Assembly: GCA_038380435.1 (NCBI GenBank)
Contig: JAWZYU010000008.1
Span: 74,600,020 to 74,664,019, forward strand
Length of the DNA stretch: 64,000 nucleotides
Source of the DNA: Ryuthela nishihirai
Lineage: Eukaryota; Arthropoda; Arachnida; Araneae; Heptathelidae
Direction of reading: 5' to 3'
Shown: piece by piece, positions 44,689 through 56,410 of the stretch
Numbering within the stretch: position 1 is the stretch's first letter
Layout of the letters: every line of letters begins with the position of its first letter
Translations under genes and position numbers: made by a program
The notes under the pieces: model-generated
Databases searched by the model: none
Seen by the model: the letters and a program-made list of their open reading frames with translations, nothing else
Told to the model about the DNA's origin: nothing

Positions 44689-46374
44689 CAAAAGTTAAGC
44701 ATAGTTGACAAAATGGATTAAATGAAATATCTGAGATGACAGAATGATATGGGCAATGTAGTGCAGATGGATTGTGGAGTGAAGAAACAAATGTGCAATA
44801 TAGCTGACACAAAATACAGGATAAATTGAAGCAGTGCACTATAGTTCAATAGGGTGGCAATTGCAGAAGTTACCTGCAGATACATTTGCTTGTGCACAAG
44901 AGTTCAATAAGGTGTCTGATGACCCTTTAAAGCAATACAAGTGTCACATCAGCATTTCACGCTCTGGATGAGGTCAGTAAGAAGGTCTTGTGGCATTAAA
45001 TCCCACTCCTGTACAAGAGCAGATCAGAGTTCCAGGAGAATTCAGGGAGGAGATTGACAAACTGAAATCCATCTCCCCAATGTATCCCATACATGCTCTA
45101 TTGGGTTGAGATCTGGCGAATGTGCTAGATGCCTTCATTTTCCAGAAACTCATCCACTAAAGCAGCCCCATGTGGATGTGCATTATCCATAAACAGGAAT
45201 TGTGGGCCAACAGCATCCCAAAAAAGCTTCCTGTTGGGTTCAAGGATTTTGTCTATGTCTGATACCTGTCACACACTTCTGTGAAAAATCTAAAAAAGAC
45301 ATGGAGCTCCATGCAGCCATGTGACATAATACCACCCCAAACCAGTAATCCATCACCTCTATAGTGGTGCCTTTCTCTGATGTTTGAGGGGTGATTGCGG
45401 GTTCTCTCCAGATGACAACATGATTTGGTATCAAGGTTATGGAGAAGGCACCAAGAGAAAAAAAATGTTAGTCATCCACATGTGCAGAGTTGACCATGAC
45501 TAGGCAAATGATATACAGAAGGCTTCACGAACAAGGATTTTATGCGAGACAACCTACAGTTAGCATTCCACTCACTCCATCAGGGGAAGAGGCAGATTGT
45601 CTTGGTGCACACCAGTGGGCCAAAGTTCTCTTCTGTGACAAATCCAGATTAAGCTTAGAGTGATAGTTGTCATGTTATCTGGAGAGAACGTCACAAAGAG
45701 AACATTAGCCCATTATTCTGTACTATGACAACCTGCTTCTCCCTGATGGAATGAGTGGAATGCTAACTATCAGTCATCTTGTATAAAATTGTTGTTCATG
45801 AGTATATATATTGTATATATTTGATCTGTATATTGTTTGCCTAGTCATGGTTAGCTCTGCACATGTAGACAACTAACGTTTCCTGTCTCAGTACTTTTTC
45901 CACACCACGGATTGGTGCACACCTATTGCCCTGGCAGCATCATTCTGTGTTCATCCTGATAGCCCAACTACATGTAAAGCTATTCGTATGCTGTCTGATA
46001 TATTGTTACAACAACAAATTGGTTTGAACACAAACAGAAATGTTCATGACAGAACATTTCTTGTCAGCTGGTGACAAGAAACGAGGTTTCCCACATCTAT
46101 CAAATTTTTTATACCATTACAGATTCTTGTCTCTTACATAAATTATAAGTGGTAGTTCTTGTCTCTTATACCATTTATATGTGATAGTTCTTGTCTCTTA
46201 GGCAAATTATATGTAACAGTTCTTTTCTCATATAAGTTATATGTGGTCGCATCTTCTTGCATCATTACTCTCCCACTTGCCTGTGCCTGCCATTTATCTG
46301 CATGTACTTTTTGTTGCTGTTTTCACTGATAGTTTTTCAATACAGCCTATTTTGTCAACTATGCTTAACTTTTG
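44689..46374 (-). mobile_element. Tc1-like transposon with intact TIRs, internally rearranged (Tc1-C)
   Basis: Ends CAAAAGTTAAGCATAGTTGA (44689) and its inverse (ending 46374) match over about 26 bp. The minus strand encodes a decayed transposase: a region like MLHGCMEL around 45320, and the third catalytic region (SPDLNPIEHVW-like, CCCAATAGAGCATG reading in reverse) around 45090-45120. The N-terminal part (about 45465-45608) is present a second time in inverted orientation (45727-45885). Inserted in repeat family D. Confidence 0.72.
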
Positions 46375-46770
46375 AATACCAGTGTATGTTATCAATTAGC
46401 ACAGCGGCAACCACCACACTGTAAAAAATAAAAACCACAATTATGTGTCAAATCTCTCACACTAGCATTTCAACAAATCAAAATCCACCACATAATGGAA
46501 CTAAAGTTATTCATGACATTAACACACCCACTCACTTCTATGACCTAATTCTTATATTAATATGCCACAATACAATGTTCTGTCATATCCCTATTCCTCC
46601 GACTCACAGACTTAACATTGCAACAACAGTAGTATCCCACAATAAAAGTCCCTTACGAAAAATGTTTCTAATTCCATACTTAATTTTAATTCCAAAAAGC
46701 CCCTTTCTAATCTAAATTTAGATATCGAAAACCACAATTTACAATAACCCCAAACCGCTTATACCCTTAA
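46375..46770. repeat. Repeat family D, copy 1, right part
   Basis: Shares GACATTAACACAC, CACAAT..ATGTTCT.TCATATCCCTA, GACTTAACATT.CAA, AGTAGTATCCC and TTTTAATT(C/T)CAAAA with 52190-52400 in the same order and orientation. Confidence 0.7.
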
Positions 46771-48957
46771 TTCAAGTTGAAACGTGATGTAAACAAATGG
46801 CTCTTTACCTATTTTTTTAAGTGTACTTATACATATAAAAAAAGTGCAGATTTTTCTAATATATTGATTTCAACAAATGGTTAGAAGAAATAAATTTCAT
46901 ATACTTTAATTGGTTGAGGCTCACCAATTTTATTAGCACTTAATGTTAATGATCAGATATATGAATAAAACAACCAACTCTCTAAGAAGACAAGAAGGCG
47001 AGCAAGTATTGGTCTGTTGCACAGCTAAGTAAAGCTGCTTACAAGTGAGGGAACAGGTAATCAAGAGCAAGATAAACTGACCACATTTTTGTAACTATTT
47101 ATTATCTTGACAACTCTCAGGAAAAAGGTTTAAAAATTCTTCAGAAATGAGCTGTCAAATTTAAACACAGTGTTAATATCAGTAAACTCAGATCCTTATT
47201 TTTTTTAATCAAACAACATTATACATATTGCTAGAAGATATCAGCATTAGATTCCCCACTGTCAAATGCAAAGCTGCTTAACTAAAATTTGAAGGTAAAA
47301 TATAGCTTTTAAACTAAATTTTAACTTAAAAATTAAGTTTTACTCTGAGTGGGATAAAACCCACTTCCCAGTTACATGCCAGGTGTTCCCAAACTATGCT
47401 GCAGTATGGCAAGCCCTTTGAAACAGTGGTAATGTCACAAAACTCAAGTCAGACCTTTTAAACTTTTTAAGACTTTTTGAAAGCATTTTTTAAAAAAACT
47501 TTACCCTTTTGCATTTCAAATCTTATGTACAAATGAGCTATTATGTTAGCCTTTTGTAAGGTCAAAATATCTGGAAGGACTTACATTGGCCTATAGCATC
47601 CTTATTGTAATTCTCCCAATCATAAAGCAATCAGATGCTGGTTAGCTTAAATTTTGGACACCAGGTATTAAACTAATTGCCAAAAAGATTCTAAATTTCC
47701 TTAAATCAATGTATGTATGAATTATAAATTTCACTTCACAAATGATTTTCCAATATGTACTAAATGCAAAGCTAAACTCTAGTTTAACTTGATCACACTT
47801 CATCCTTTTCTCTGCTCACAGAGTTTTCCTGAGCACAGAGCTCCTGCTCAACTCCATGCTTAAGGAATACCACCTAACAAACACATGCATGTATCTCTCA
47901 GGTGAAGCACATTTGCATAATGTGGTGAACATTGATAATGCAAGCAATTGTAGCTTTGGCACTTGGAGTGTTGAGATGTTAACCAAGAAATCAGCCTGAA
48001 TGAGTCATGCTGGTAATTTGGAGCAGAGAGGAAATTTCCCCCTTTTCCAAAGAAAAGGATAAGGTCCCCAAATAAATATAAGGTGAATGAAAATAAATGA
48101 TAGCCAAGCATGCTAACCACTCTGCCACAGGATAAAAGTGGAAAATCTTTGTGCTTAACAGTCATATATAGTGCTTTTAATATCAAACATTTTAATTATA
48201 ACATTTTGAAAAACTAGTAATATCTAGTTTAATATGTAGAAAGAAAAGTCCTAAAATTAATAAGGTATAACAATTGTAATATGTGTTCCAATGATTATTA
48301 TATTTCACTGTGTTAATTAAGTGTAATATATGAGAAATAGGAAAGATTTAAATGTAATAATCTGATTAATGCAATTAATCTACTACAATGGTGTCGGGCA
48401 ACAACAAATTTCTCCAAGGCTGGCACATTTTAAAATGCTATTTTAGACCCAACAAGCAGAGTAACTGGTTATGCCATTGTGTTAAAACAAGTAGTCAAAG
48501 TAACAAACAGCATTCTGGGAACAGAAATAGATATCATTGGGGTTAAAATATTTAAAGTTTTTTCCCCCCCACAAAAATGGAAGTTTTCAACAGCAACTAG
48601 CCAAGGTTTTCATGATATCAATCCACATTAAAAAACTGAGATTGAGTCTTATACCTCTAAAATTAGAAATATTTTGGTGGCTTGCATAGGTGTTGACATG
48701 ATTGGGGGAGGGGAGTTCAAGATGGGCAGTAAACGTGATCCCCCCTCTGGAAAAATTAATTTATGATGAATAATATAGGTGTACCAAAAATAATGTTTTC
48801 CTTAATGGAATGTAATATTCATTTTTGTGCATTTTGTTTTCAGAAGCATATTTATTTTTGTCTAAAAATATCATTTTTTTTACATGTATTTGCAATATAC
48901 AAAAAGAATTTTCTGTTGCATGGTTGCAACTGCACACATTAATGAATAAAAGATAAA
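46771..48957. other. AT-rich intronic-type sequence
   Basis: Only weak traces: 47345-47395 (GAGTGGGATAAAACCCAC..ATGCCAGG) resembles a minus-strand type C tRNA-like piece, and 48098-48130 (AGCCAAGCATGCTAACCACT) is a SINE-head scrap. No gene. Confidence 0.45.
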
Positions 48958-49555
48958 TATCCCCCTCAAGTAGCTGATTGTCATAGAGGTCTGACAGGAA
49001 CCTGTCAGTTTATATTCCATAATAGGTATGTGAGGATGATGAGACCTCAGCAGGAAAACATCGCAGACATCTATGCCTTACCCAAGGCTTGAACCTAGGT
49101 CACCTTTAATCAGTAGCGATAAACAATGAAATAAACTCGGCATATTCAATATCTACTAATAAATCAGCACTTTGAAGTCGATTTCAAAGTGCTGATTTAT
49201 TAATAGATATTGAATATGTCTAGCTTATTTCATTGTTTATCACTAGCATACTTGTAAGACATGCTTTCCATCTATATGGCAAACAGAAAGCCACTTGTGG
49301 CTAAATTGCCTGAATAGCGCCTATATGTGACATAATAGAAATGTTCATAGCGTTAGTTAGAGGAGATCTTGATCGGCGGCTGGTAGCTCAGTGGTCCAGA
49401 GCACCTGACATGTTATCAGGAGATCGTGGTTTCGTATCCCACCCGACTTGAGACAATTTTTCCTCTAAAATTTGAATCGACTTCAAAGTGCTGATTTATT
49501 TAGTATGATCAGTAGCGAAGCAAACTAACCACTATGCCAGAGGGCAGCTATTAAA
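48958..49555 (-). mobile_element. SINE-B copy split by a later insertion
   Basis: The minus-strand SINE-B runs 48958-49119 (3' end and body) and resumes at 49508-49555 (head, ATCAGTAGCGAAGCAAACTA). The two parts are separated by the 388-bp insertion described next. Confidence 0.8.
49120..49507 (+). mobile_element. Insertion with tRNA-Thr-like segment and hairpin head, 11-bp TSD
   Basis: Flanked by a perfect duplication ATCAGTAGCGA (49109-49119, 49508-49518). It begins with a hairpin: about 49120-49183 and 49184-49247 are near-perfect inverses (TAAACAATGAAATAA.. / ..TTATTTCATTGTTTA). The type C tRNA-like region follows (GGCTGGTAGCTCAGTGGTCC..GCACCTGACATGTTATCAGG, about 49376-49445). The end GACTTCAAAGTGCTGATTTATT repeats the hairpin's inner sequence a third time. 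Confidence 0.75.
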
Positions 49556-51240
49556 GAATGGTATGACTTAAATATTTTTATTTTGAAACATCAATATATT
49601 TCTTGCTCTGCTGAAAAAAAATTCTGCTGACTCCCATGAGCCCTGCTTCTAAAGTTTTCACTGTGAGTTAACTTAATAGGTGTTCTAAAAAAAGTCAACT
49701 CTATTCATTATTCATTATGAATAAATATATAAAAGGTATAAAAATGATATGTTTATGAAGGAAACTATAAAATACTTTACCACAACATAAAACATGTACA
49801 TTTAACATGAGTCAGATCAAAATGGCATTGGCATGCTACACTTCCCTTCCATACAGATGTTAACATTTTCCATACAGATGTTTCGTCCTGAAAGTTAAAT
49901 GAGAGCATGTGAAGCCCAGAGATGCAATTGGGAAATGGACTAACATAAATTATTTCCAGACAGCATAGCATCTCCTGCAACTATTGCTGCCTTAAGGTAC
50001 AAATGAAGAGACTGGTGTGGGCTATGTTATGATTTCCCATTATAAGAGCTAGTTGCTACTGGCCACTATAATTGGAGAACCTTCCATTTTGCAGCTGACA
50101 CTGTGAGCCGAGAGTAGCCACTATGGCTTAGCTTTTCTACTTAAATATTCTCAGACATTAAATTTTCTTTTTTTATCAAAATTATAACAGTTTTTGTTTT
50201 TATAATTGGAAGGAAAATTGCAAATTTTGTATGGAACTGAACCCCAATAGCACCTAATGATGCACCATTGATATAATGTAATATTTGAAAACCAAGTGTG
50301 CTGCTACTGAAATATTTGAGTTCTTATATTGCTAAGTAAGTGGGTAAATGTAAATATGTGAAGTTTATAATTTATTTAGTAATAAACAGAGAAAAACCAG
50401 TTTTAAGTTTTGTAGTTCATGTATGGTTTAGCAAAATCCTGCGTTTCAAACCCCATCTGCATGTAACAATTCGTGCACTGAATATTATAAATTAAACACA
50501 CCGCTAACTATGATTAAAAATTTAATAACACGATAAAGCTGTTTACATTTAGATAGCACAGTGTATTACAATTCTTAATCAGAGAAATGCCAAGTGTATA
50601 ATACTTGCATTGGACACCTAATAACTATGGTATGTTATTACTAGATTAACCTAAAAGTCCTAGATATGACCTTAAATCCTTGTTAAGATATACTAGATCT
50701 AAGAGGAATAATAAATAAATTATGGTTTATTTTATTGTTATGGAATCAGGTTTTTTTTTGACTAAGTGGTTGATTGGTACATATGATGCAAAAGTTTTAT
50801 AAACCCTGCCCTATATGGTCTTTTTGACACAGATGTGAGATTGCATCTATTTGTTAGCAAGGTATTTAAAAAGCTTATATTTCTAACTGATATCATTTGC
50901 ACTGAGAGAAAGAGACACTGATAAAAGAATTTCAGAATTGTAAGCAGATTCAGATAGTAATGCCAGATCTGATGAATCTCAATCAAAATCTAAACTTTAG
51001 TTGGTAAAAGTGATTTATTAGAGCAAAAAACTACATTCATGTAAAAGTATATATCACATTTTTTATCACCACACTACACTGTGATTCATCTGAAAAGAAA
51101 ACCTATCCCCTTTAATCCAATTGAGGTGCTGCCTGCTCCATTTTAGTCATACCCTTTGATGAGCTGAGGTTAGTGGTATGGACACTTACAAGTCTTCTAG
51201 CATATAATCCTCTTTCATGAAGTTTGAAAGACTGAGCCTC
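49556..51240. other. AT-rich intronic-type sequence
   Basis: No gene or mobile element identified; frames are short and frequently stopped. Confidence 0.45.
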
Positions 51241-51588
51241 TTTCATGGCTCAGTCGTTATCACACCAGGTTCATAATCTGCAGTTCCAAGGTTCGAGTCC
51301 CAGCTGAGCAAGCATTGAAATTTATCTCTGCAAAATTCGCCGCCCTACCCTCGTTCAGTAGGGACACTGATGGAAAGGCCACCATCTGTCTGATGGGACA
51401 TTAAGCCATGGCCTCATGTACAGGAGAGCATGTATACATTAAAGAACATGCTCGATGGCCTTAACAGGAGGCTTCCATCTGTCACCTAACAGCTGTCCAA
51501 TGGGTCCCTCCCCCAACTTTCTGAGCCCTTGGGATCCTTTGTGTGTTCAAAAATGTGCCACTCAGAGATAAAACAACTCCAACCCAGC
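51241..51588 (+). mobile_element. SINE-A copy 6 (old, diverged)
   Basis: All SINE-A landmarks are present but mutated: GGCTCAGTCG, AGGTTCGAGTCCCAGCTGAG, GACACTGATGG, CTGATGGGACATTAAGCC and CAGAGATAAAACAACTCCAA. Several short deletions, so it is older than copies 1-3. Confidence 0.8.
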
Positions 51589-51589
51589 C

Positions 51590-52460
51590 ATTTTTTTTTA
51601 GAAAAGAAGTTTGCAAAAGTAGTCACATTTTCACCATAACCTCCAAACCAAACTTTTACCTGCATCACTGCCTCATACAAAAAAAAATTCAAAAAATTTA
51701 ACATCTTAAAAACAAAAAGCACAAAATCATAAACAAATGCACTGCCATTCCTCACTCAAAAAAAAAAACTCCAAGGGTTCAATAACCCAATGGGCTAAAA
51801 AAGTGCAAAAAATTCTCAAAATCTTAACAAACCACTCTTCAGCACTCAACAAAAGCCCCAGGGGTTAAATAACTCAATGCATAAAAAGACACCAAAAAGC
51901 ATATATCTGAACTAAAAGAACCCCACATAATCTAAAACTATCCATGCCAAAACGTTTCATTTTCTGAACACATACAATCTCCAATTAATTTTCATAATTC
52001 ACTCAAACACTACATCAGACTATCAACATTAACATCTGATACAACAAAATTTTCAAACTCACCTATAATCTCTACATTAGTACAACCACCACCACACTCC
52101 AAAAAATTATGAAAATATAAAGTTACACATAAAATTTTCCACAATACCTTTTGAAAGGATAAAATTTCACATGTTGGAACTACACTTATTACAGACATTA
52201 ACACACATCACACTCCTATCTACCACCTAATTCTATTCATAAAGCCACAATGAGATGTTCTATCATATCCCTAGGCCTCTACTGGACTCACTGTACTCAA
52301 AACTCCATAGACTTAACATTACAATAGTAGTATCCCTTGATAAGAGTCCCGTACAAAAATGTGCTTTATTCCTTACCTAATTTTAATTTCAAAAGGCTCC
52401 TTTCTGAATTAAGTTATCCAAAATACACCAATTTACCATTGTTTCAGGCTTCCAAACCTC
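51590..52460. repeat. Repeat family D, copy 2 (uninterrupted)
   Basis: Collinear with 43990-44688 plus 46375-46770. Repeated units with CCAAGGGTTCAATAACCCAATGGGC and AAAGCCCCAGGGGTTAAATA lie at 51765-51900, then the CATACAATCTCCAATTAATTTTC and GACTTAACATTACAATAGTA segments. It is the better template for the family. Function and class unknown; no TIR, LTR or tRNA-like head seen. Confidence 0.65.
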
Positions 52461-53084
52461 TCAATAACCTCACCATTGTTTGCTAACTATCTACCCAAGC
52501 AATAGTGAACTATGTCTTTACAAGCGAACAACTGGTTTCACTGCGAGCAAAACAGCAACTCACTACCTTACATACAAATCAAAGAATAGTTTCACAGAGG
52601 TCTGGCAGAATCCTGTTAGGGCATAGAAAGTTTTGTGATTTTTTTTAATTTTATTTAAATTATAACAATTAAATGGATTTGAATAATTGAATATAAATAT
52701 GTGGAAGTAACCATATTCATTTCATTTGCACCAATTTCATAAGCAAATTTTCTTTGCACTGATTTGTTAGCAAATTATATATTGTACTGATTTCATAAAT
52801 AATTATGCTCACCCCATTCTAATGTTTTAAACATAATTGTAACTAACAATATTTCTACACTAAAGTGCATTTTTTTGCAAACTAAAAAAAGTGACATAAA
52901 AGGCAAAACAATTTTGTCATTTGAAAAACATTTTCTATGTGGTGGTGTAAGCAGGGACAGCCCTAGGCATGTGCAACATGTGCCACTGCAACTGGGCAGA
53001 GGGTTGAGAAGGGCAGTATTCAGGTATTCATGTTTTAAAATTTTTATAAAAATGGAAAAGGAATTATTAAAACACTTTCTAATC
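52461..53084. other. Unassigned AT-rich stretch
   Basis: A CAGAGGTCTGGCAGAATCCTG scrap at 52597-52617 recalls the SINE-B body. Nothing else recognised. Confidence 0.4.
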
Positions 53085-53416
53085 CAGGTCTGGGCAAACT
53101 ACGGCCCATTACCTTTTTGTTCGGCCCATGAGCTACTGATGACAAATTAAATTTGTAAAAGGGAAGATCATATATATAGAAGACAAGAAATCCAATTTCA
53201 AGGAAGCATTCTTATTAAAATAATTTTAATGAAATTATATTTTTAATTTTACTTTCATTTTCTTTTGTTTATTTTAATATTTTGCATGTTTCACTTTAAT
53301 TTTCCTTTTTTGCCTTGGTTATAAATGCGTTATTGATTATATATATTTCATTGGTGGCCTTCCATTCCATTTCAGTTTTCTATGTGGCCCATAACTAAAA
53401 GGTTTGCCCAGGCTTG
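53085..53416. mobile_element. Non-autonomous hAT element (332 bp)
   Basis: Ends CAGGTCTGGGCAAACTACGG and, inverted, CAAGCCTGGGCAAACC; the GGGCAAACTACGGCCCA terminus is typical of hAT elements. The 8-bp flanks TTCTAATC (53077-53084) and TTCTAAAC (53417-53424) differ at one base. The AT-rich interior has no coding capacity. Confidence 0.82.
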
Positions 53417-53732
53417 TTCTAAACTATAAAACTGATATAAAGCTTATATATACATTTATATCAGCAGCTTGGGGCAGCTAGATTTTGGATTTTCATTTCG
53501 TTAAGGCGTATTGTTAACTGTGTGCTCTGGGAGCAGAGAATAAAACTACCCAGTGTAGGTTGATGGTTGAAAGCATTCTTCTTGGCAATGGCTGCTGCAA
53601 AAGTTGGTGCATGAGGTATACCAGAGCTAGCTTAGGAGGCACCTTTCCTGGGTACATATCTGGTAGACACTATAATTATTTAATATTTTTGTTACTTGTT
53701 GATTTGTAGATGTTAGTTTTTTATTACAAAAT

Positions 53733-53792
53733 AAAATTACAAGAATTCCATATGAACAAAATGTTTTGTTCATGTTGAATTCTTGTAATTTT
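53733..53792. repeat. Hairpin with 29-bp arms
   Basis: AAAATTACAAGAATTC..GAACAAAA (53733-53761) and its inverse (53764-53792) differ by a small central mismatch; the loop is 2 nt. Confidence 0.8.
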
Positions 53793-54184
53793 AACTTGTA
53801 TAAAAAATTCTATTAATCATTCTTCAGACTGCTACCATGTTCTTACAGATTAGATGTATTAATATGTTAATTAAGATTATATGCAGTCAGAGGCCAGTTT
53901 ATAAACAACTGTTAAGTTTGTTCATTTCTTATATATTCAAGTGTCTTTAGTCATCTAATCTATGGTCTCAGAAGCATCTGTGATTCAATATTTTTCAAGA
54001 AAGTCGAAGCAATTCAGTGCCTGCTACTGTATTAAATAAATTTATGCAATCAGGAAACTATTTCTGTTGATTTTATTCAATAAATTATATAATATTTTAT
54101 TTCAACCACAATTTATTTTTTAAATAATATGATCTCTCAGATATACATTTGGTAGTAATATGTTAGGTAAATATAGAGAAGTTG

Positions 54185-54265
54185 TCATTAGCTGGGTAGG
54201 ATCTTAACCCACGACCTCCTGATAACATGTCAGGTATTTTGAATGCTGATCTACTGGCCACTGAA
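54185..54265 (-). repeat. tRNA-Thr-like repeat (type C), degraded
   Basis: On the minus strand: GGCCAGTAGATCAGCATTC.., ACCTGACATGTTATCAGGAGG, GTGGGTTAAGATCC. Same tRNA-like family as 43400 and 49376; not a functional tRNA. Confidence 0.55.
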
Positions 54266-54499
54266 CAGTCATCCTCCATTAGTGGCTTTAAGCATTATAC
54301 TGTAGAATTTTATTGGAAATATAGTTGACTGTAATTGAAGGCACTTTCCAGTTTAGTGCACACTGCCAACCCACATCAAGTGCATTTTTTAAGCCAACAT
54401 GCTGAGTATTGAGCATAAGCATTATTGTTGAAATAATATGTCTGATATACACCTGGTAGTAATATGTTAGATAAATATAGAGGAAAAATTATGATTACC

Positions 54500-54800
54500 C
54501 AGGGTGCATATTCACCCGATCTTACACCTTGCGATTTTTGGTTGTTTCCAAAAATTTAAAAAGAACTTGCTGGGTAGCCTTTTTCAAGGGTGCAAGACCT
54601 TCCAAGATGCGTTCATTCAGAGTTAGAGTATTCTCTAACAGGAGTGCCACCAAGAATTCCAGAATTGCCTTTAGATGTCTGCAACTTTGCATAGTGCAGG
54701 AGGGGGGAGTACGTTGAAGGACAGTAAAAGTTGAAGGAAGTGCAGTGGTTTTTGTTTTGCAGATGCATGTCAAAAACTTTTTGAACACTCCTTCTAAAGT
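54500..54800 (+). pseudogene. Mariner transposase C-terminal fossil
   Basis: The + strand reads SPDLTPCDFWLFPK (about 54510-54550, with one shift), matching the third catalytic region of DD34D mariner transposases. MRSFRVRVFSNRSATKNSR and LQLCIVQEGGV near 54600-54715 follow the family's C-terminal order. The N-terminal and central domains are absent. Confidence 0.75.
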
Positions 54801-55034
54801 TTAGAATTTGAAAAACTTAATAATATATGATTAGCTCTGACTAATGGTCAATCTTTGCAGTGGTTTGGTTTTCCAAGTGCCATCAATATCTGATTAATTT
54901 GTCCTTGTTAACTATTTTATATATATGTCAGCTTTGTGGGTTTATGGCATGCATAATTAATAGAATTTGGTAAGCAAAAAAGTGTTCCTTGTACCCTTGA
55001 AAATTTGAAAAAGTTACAGTGCATGACTTTTGCA

Positions 55035-55125
55035 TACTAATAACGATCTCCTGAGTGGGATACAAACCCCACAACTCCCAGAAGCATGCCAGGCATCATA
55101 ACCACTAGATCATCAGAGATTAACC
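55035..55125 (-). repeat. tRNA-like repeat scrap (type C related)
   Basis: TCTCCTGAGTGGGATACAAACC.., ATGCCAGGCATCATAACCACTAG on + is the inverse of a tRNA-like head. Strongly degraded. Confidence 0.45.
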
Positions 55126-55292
55126 ATTTTCTTCAGCAGGTGACATAAAAGCTTCAAATTTTTTTTAGAAAATTATTTTTCTTATCAACAGGACATTTCC
55201 TGTGATACTTTATTACTGAATTAAACATAGTGTGTTTCATATTCATTATTTCTTAACAATTTCACATGTTTCACATGTAACAATTATCACAT

Positions 55293-55340
55293 GTTTACAC
55301 TGATGCTATCCATCTCTTGATGGATAGCATCAGTGTAAAC
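55293..55340. repeat. Perfect hairpin, 22-bp arms, 4-nt loop
   Basis: GTTTACACTGATGCTATCCA.. (55293-55314) and its exact inverse (55319-55340), loop TCTT. No family recognised. Confidence 0.9.
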
Positions 55341-55394
55341 TTTGGAAATCATTTTAGAATTGAACTTTTTTTAATGGCAAAATGAGGGCACTAA

Positions 55395-55771
55395 ATTTTT
55401 GTAATTTTAATAAAGAAAATTCCTGAAAGAACTTTGTGGATATACTCTAAATAGAGCATGTTTTGACATTACCATTGACTCTGAGAGTTTCATTACCACC
55501 ATGTGAATTTCCTCTTTCCCATGGAATTTAAAAGTTTTTCTATATGCCAGTCTAAGCTCTGTTCAAGGGAAAATTTTGTAATTTTAATACAATTTTTGTA
55601 ATTTTAATAAAGAAAATTCCTGAAAGAACTTTGTGGATATACTCTAAATAGAGCATGTTTTGACATTACCATTGACTCTGAGAGTTTCATTACCACCATG
55701 TGAATTTCCTCTTTCCCATGGAATTTAAAAGTTTTTCTATATGCCAGTCTAAGCTCTGTTCAAGGGAAAAT
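55395..55771 (+). repeat. Perfect direct duplication, offset 197 bp
   Basis: About 180 bp from ATTTTTGTAATTTTAATAAAG to CTGTTCAAGGGAAAATT occur twice (about 55395-55574 and 55592-55771) without a visible difference. They are separated by a short spacer that repeats TTTTGTAATTTTAATA. Confidence 0.9.
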
Positions 55772-55879
55772 TCTACCCATTCTTATCAGAATTAAAAATT
55801 CAGCCCCTTCCACTACTGAAAATTCTGTCAGAAGTGAAAGGGGTGCATAGACAAATTCTTTATGCTTAGATTGTTTTAC

Positions 55880-56410
55880 AAATGTTTAGAGTTTCAAAAA
55901 CTTATGCCTATTTGCTTTGTACATTTTGAAAGGGATTTAGAGTTGGTTGTCAACCATAATTTATGGTTGATTGTGATATCATATGATATTCCTGATGAAT
56001 TATAATGATGGCTCTATATAATATTGAGTTGTGTTTGAGAGCTTGCAGTGATTGATTTAGCATTACTACTGGAGTTGACAGGATTGCATTTTGCAACATT
56101 TCTTTTCAGTTTTGGTTACTGATAGACAAATGGATGTTGGTGAGATGAACTCTTATTAAAACTGTTGATGAGACTGGTAATAGGATAGGTTTGTTAATAA
56201 ATGAGAACAATATTAAATTGATGAAAATTGGCCAGTGGTGCTCCAGTTTTTTAATGACTTGCTCAGTTTAATTATCTCAAGAGTTGTAAACAAATACTGC
56301 TAAATTTTTCTAAACTTTTTTATGGTAGTAAAATTTGAACACTTTGTTGTGTGATAACATGCCCCCTGATTCCAGATGCTTACACAGTATCTTGAACATA
56401 GGTAGTTTCC
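55880..56410 (+). pseudogene. Fossil RTE LINE, left part (RT domain)
   Basis: Aligns with the RT core of copies 1-4: AATGTTTAGAGTTTCA, then AATTTATGGTTGATTGTGA (NLWLIV), CATATGATATTCCTGATGAA, GATTTAGCATTACTACTGGAG (FSITSGV), GTTGGTGAGATGAACTCTT, GATGAGACTGGTAATAGG, ATGAAAATTGGCCAG, and CAGATGCTTACACAGTATCT (RCLRSIL). Many indels; the DYADD segment is deleted. Much older than copies 1-4. Confidence 0.85.
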
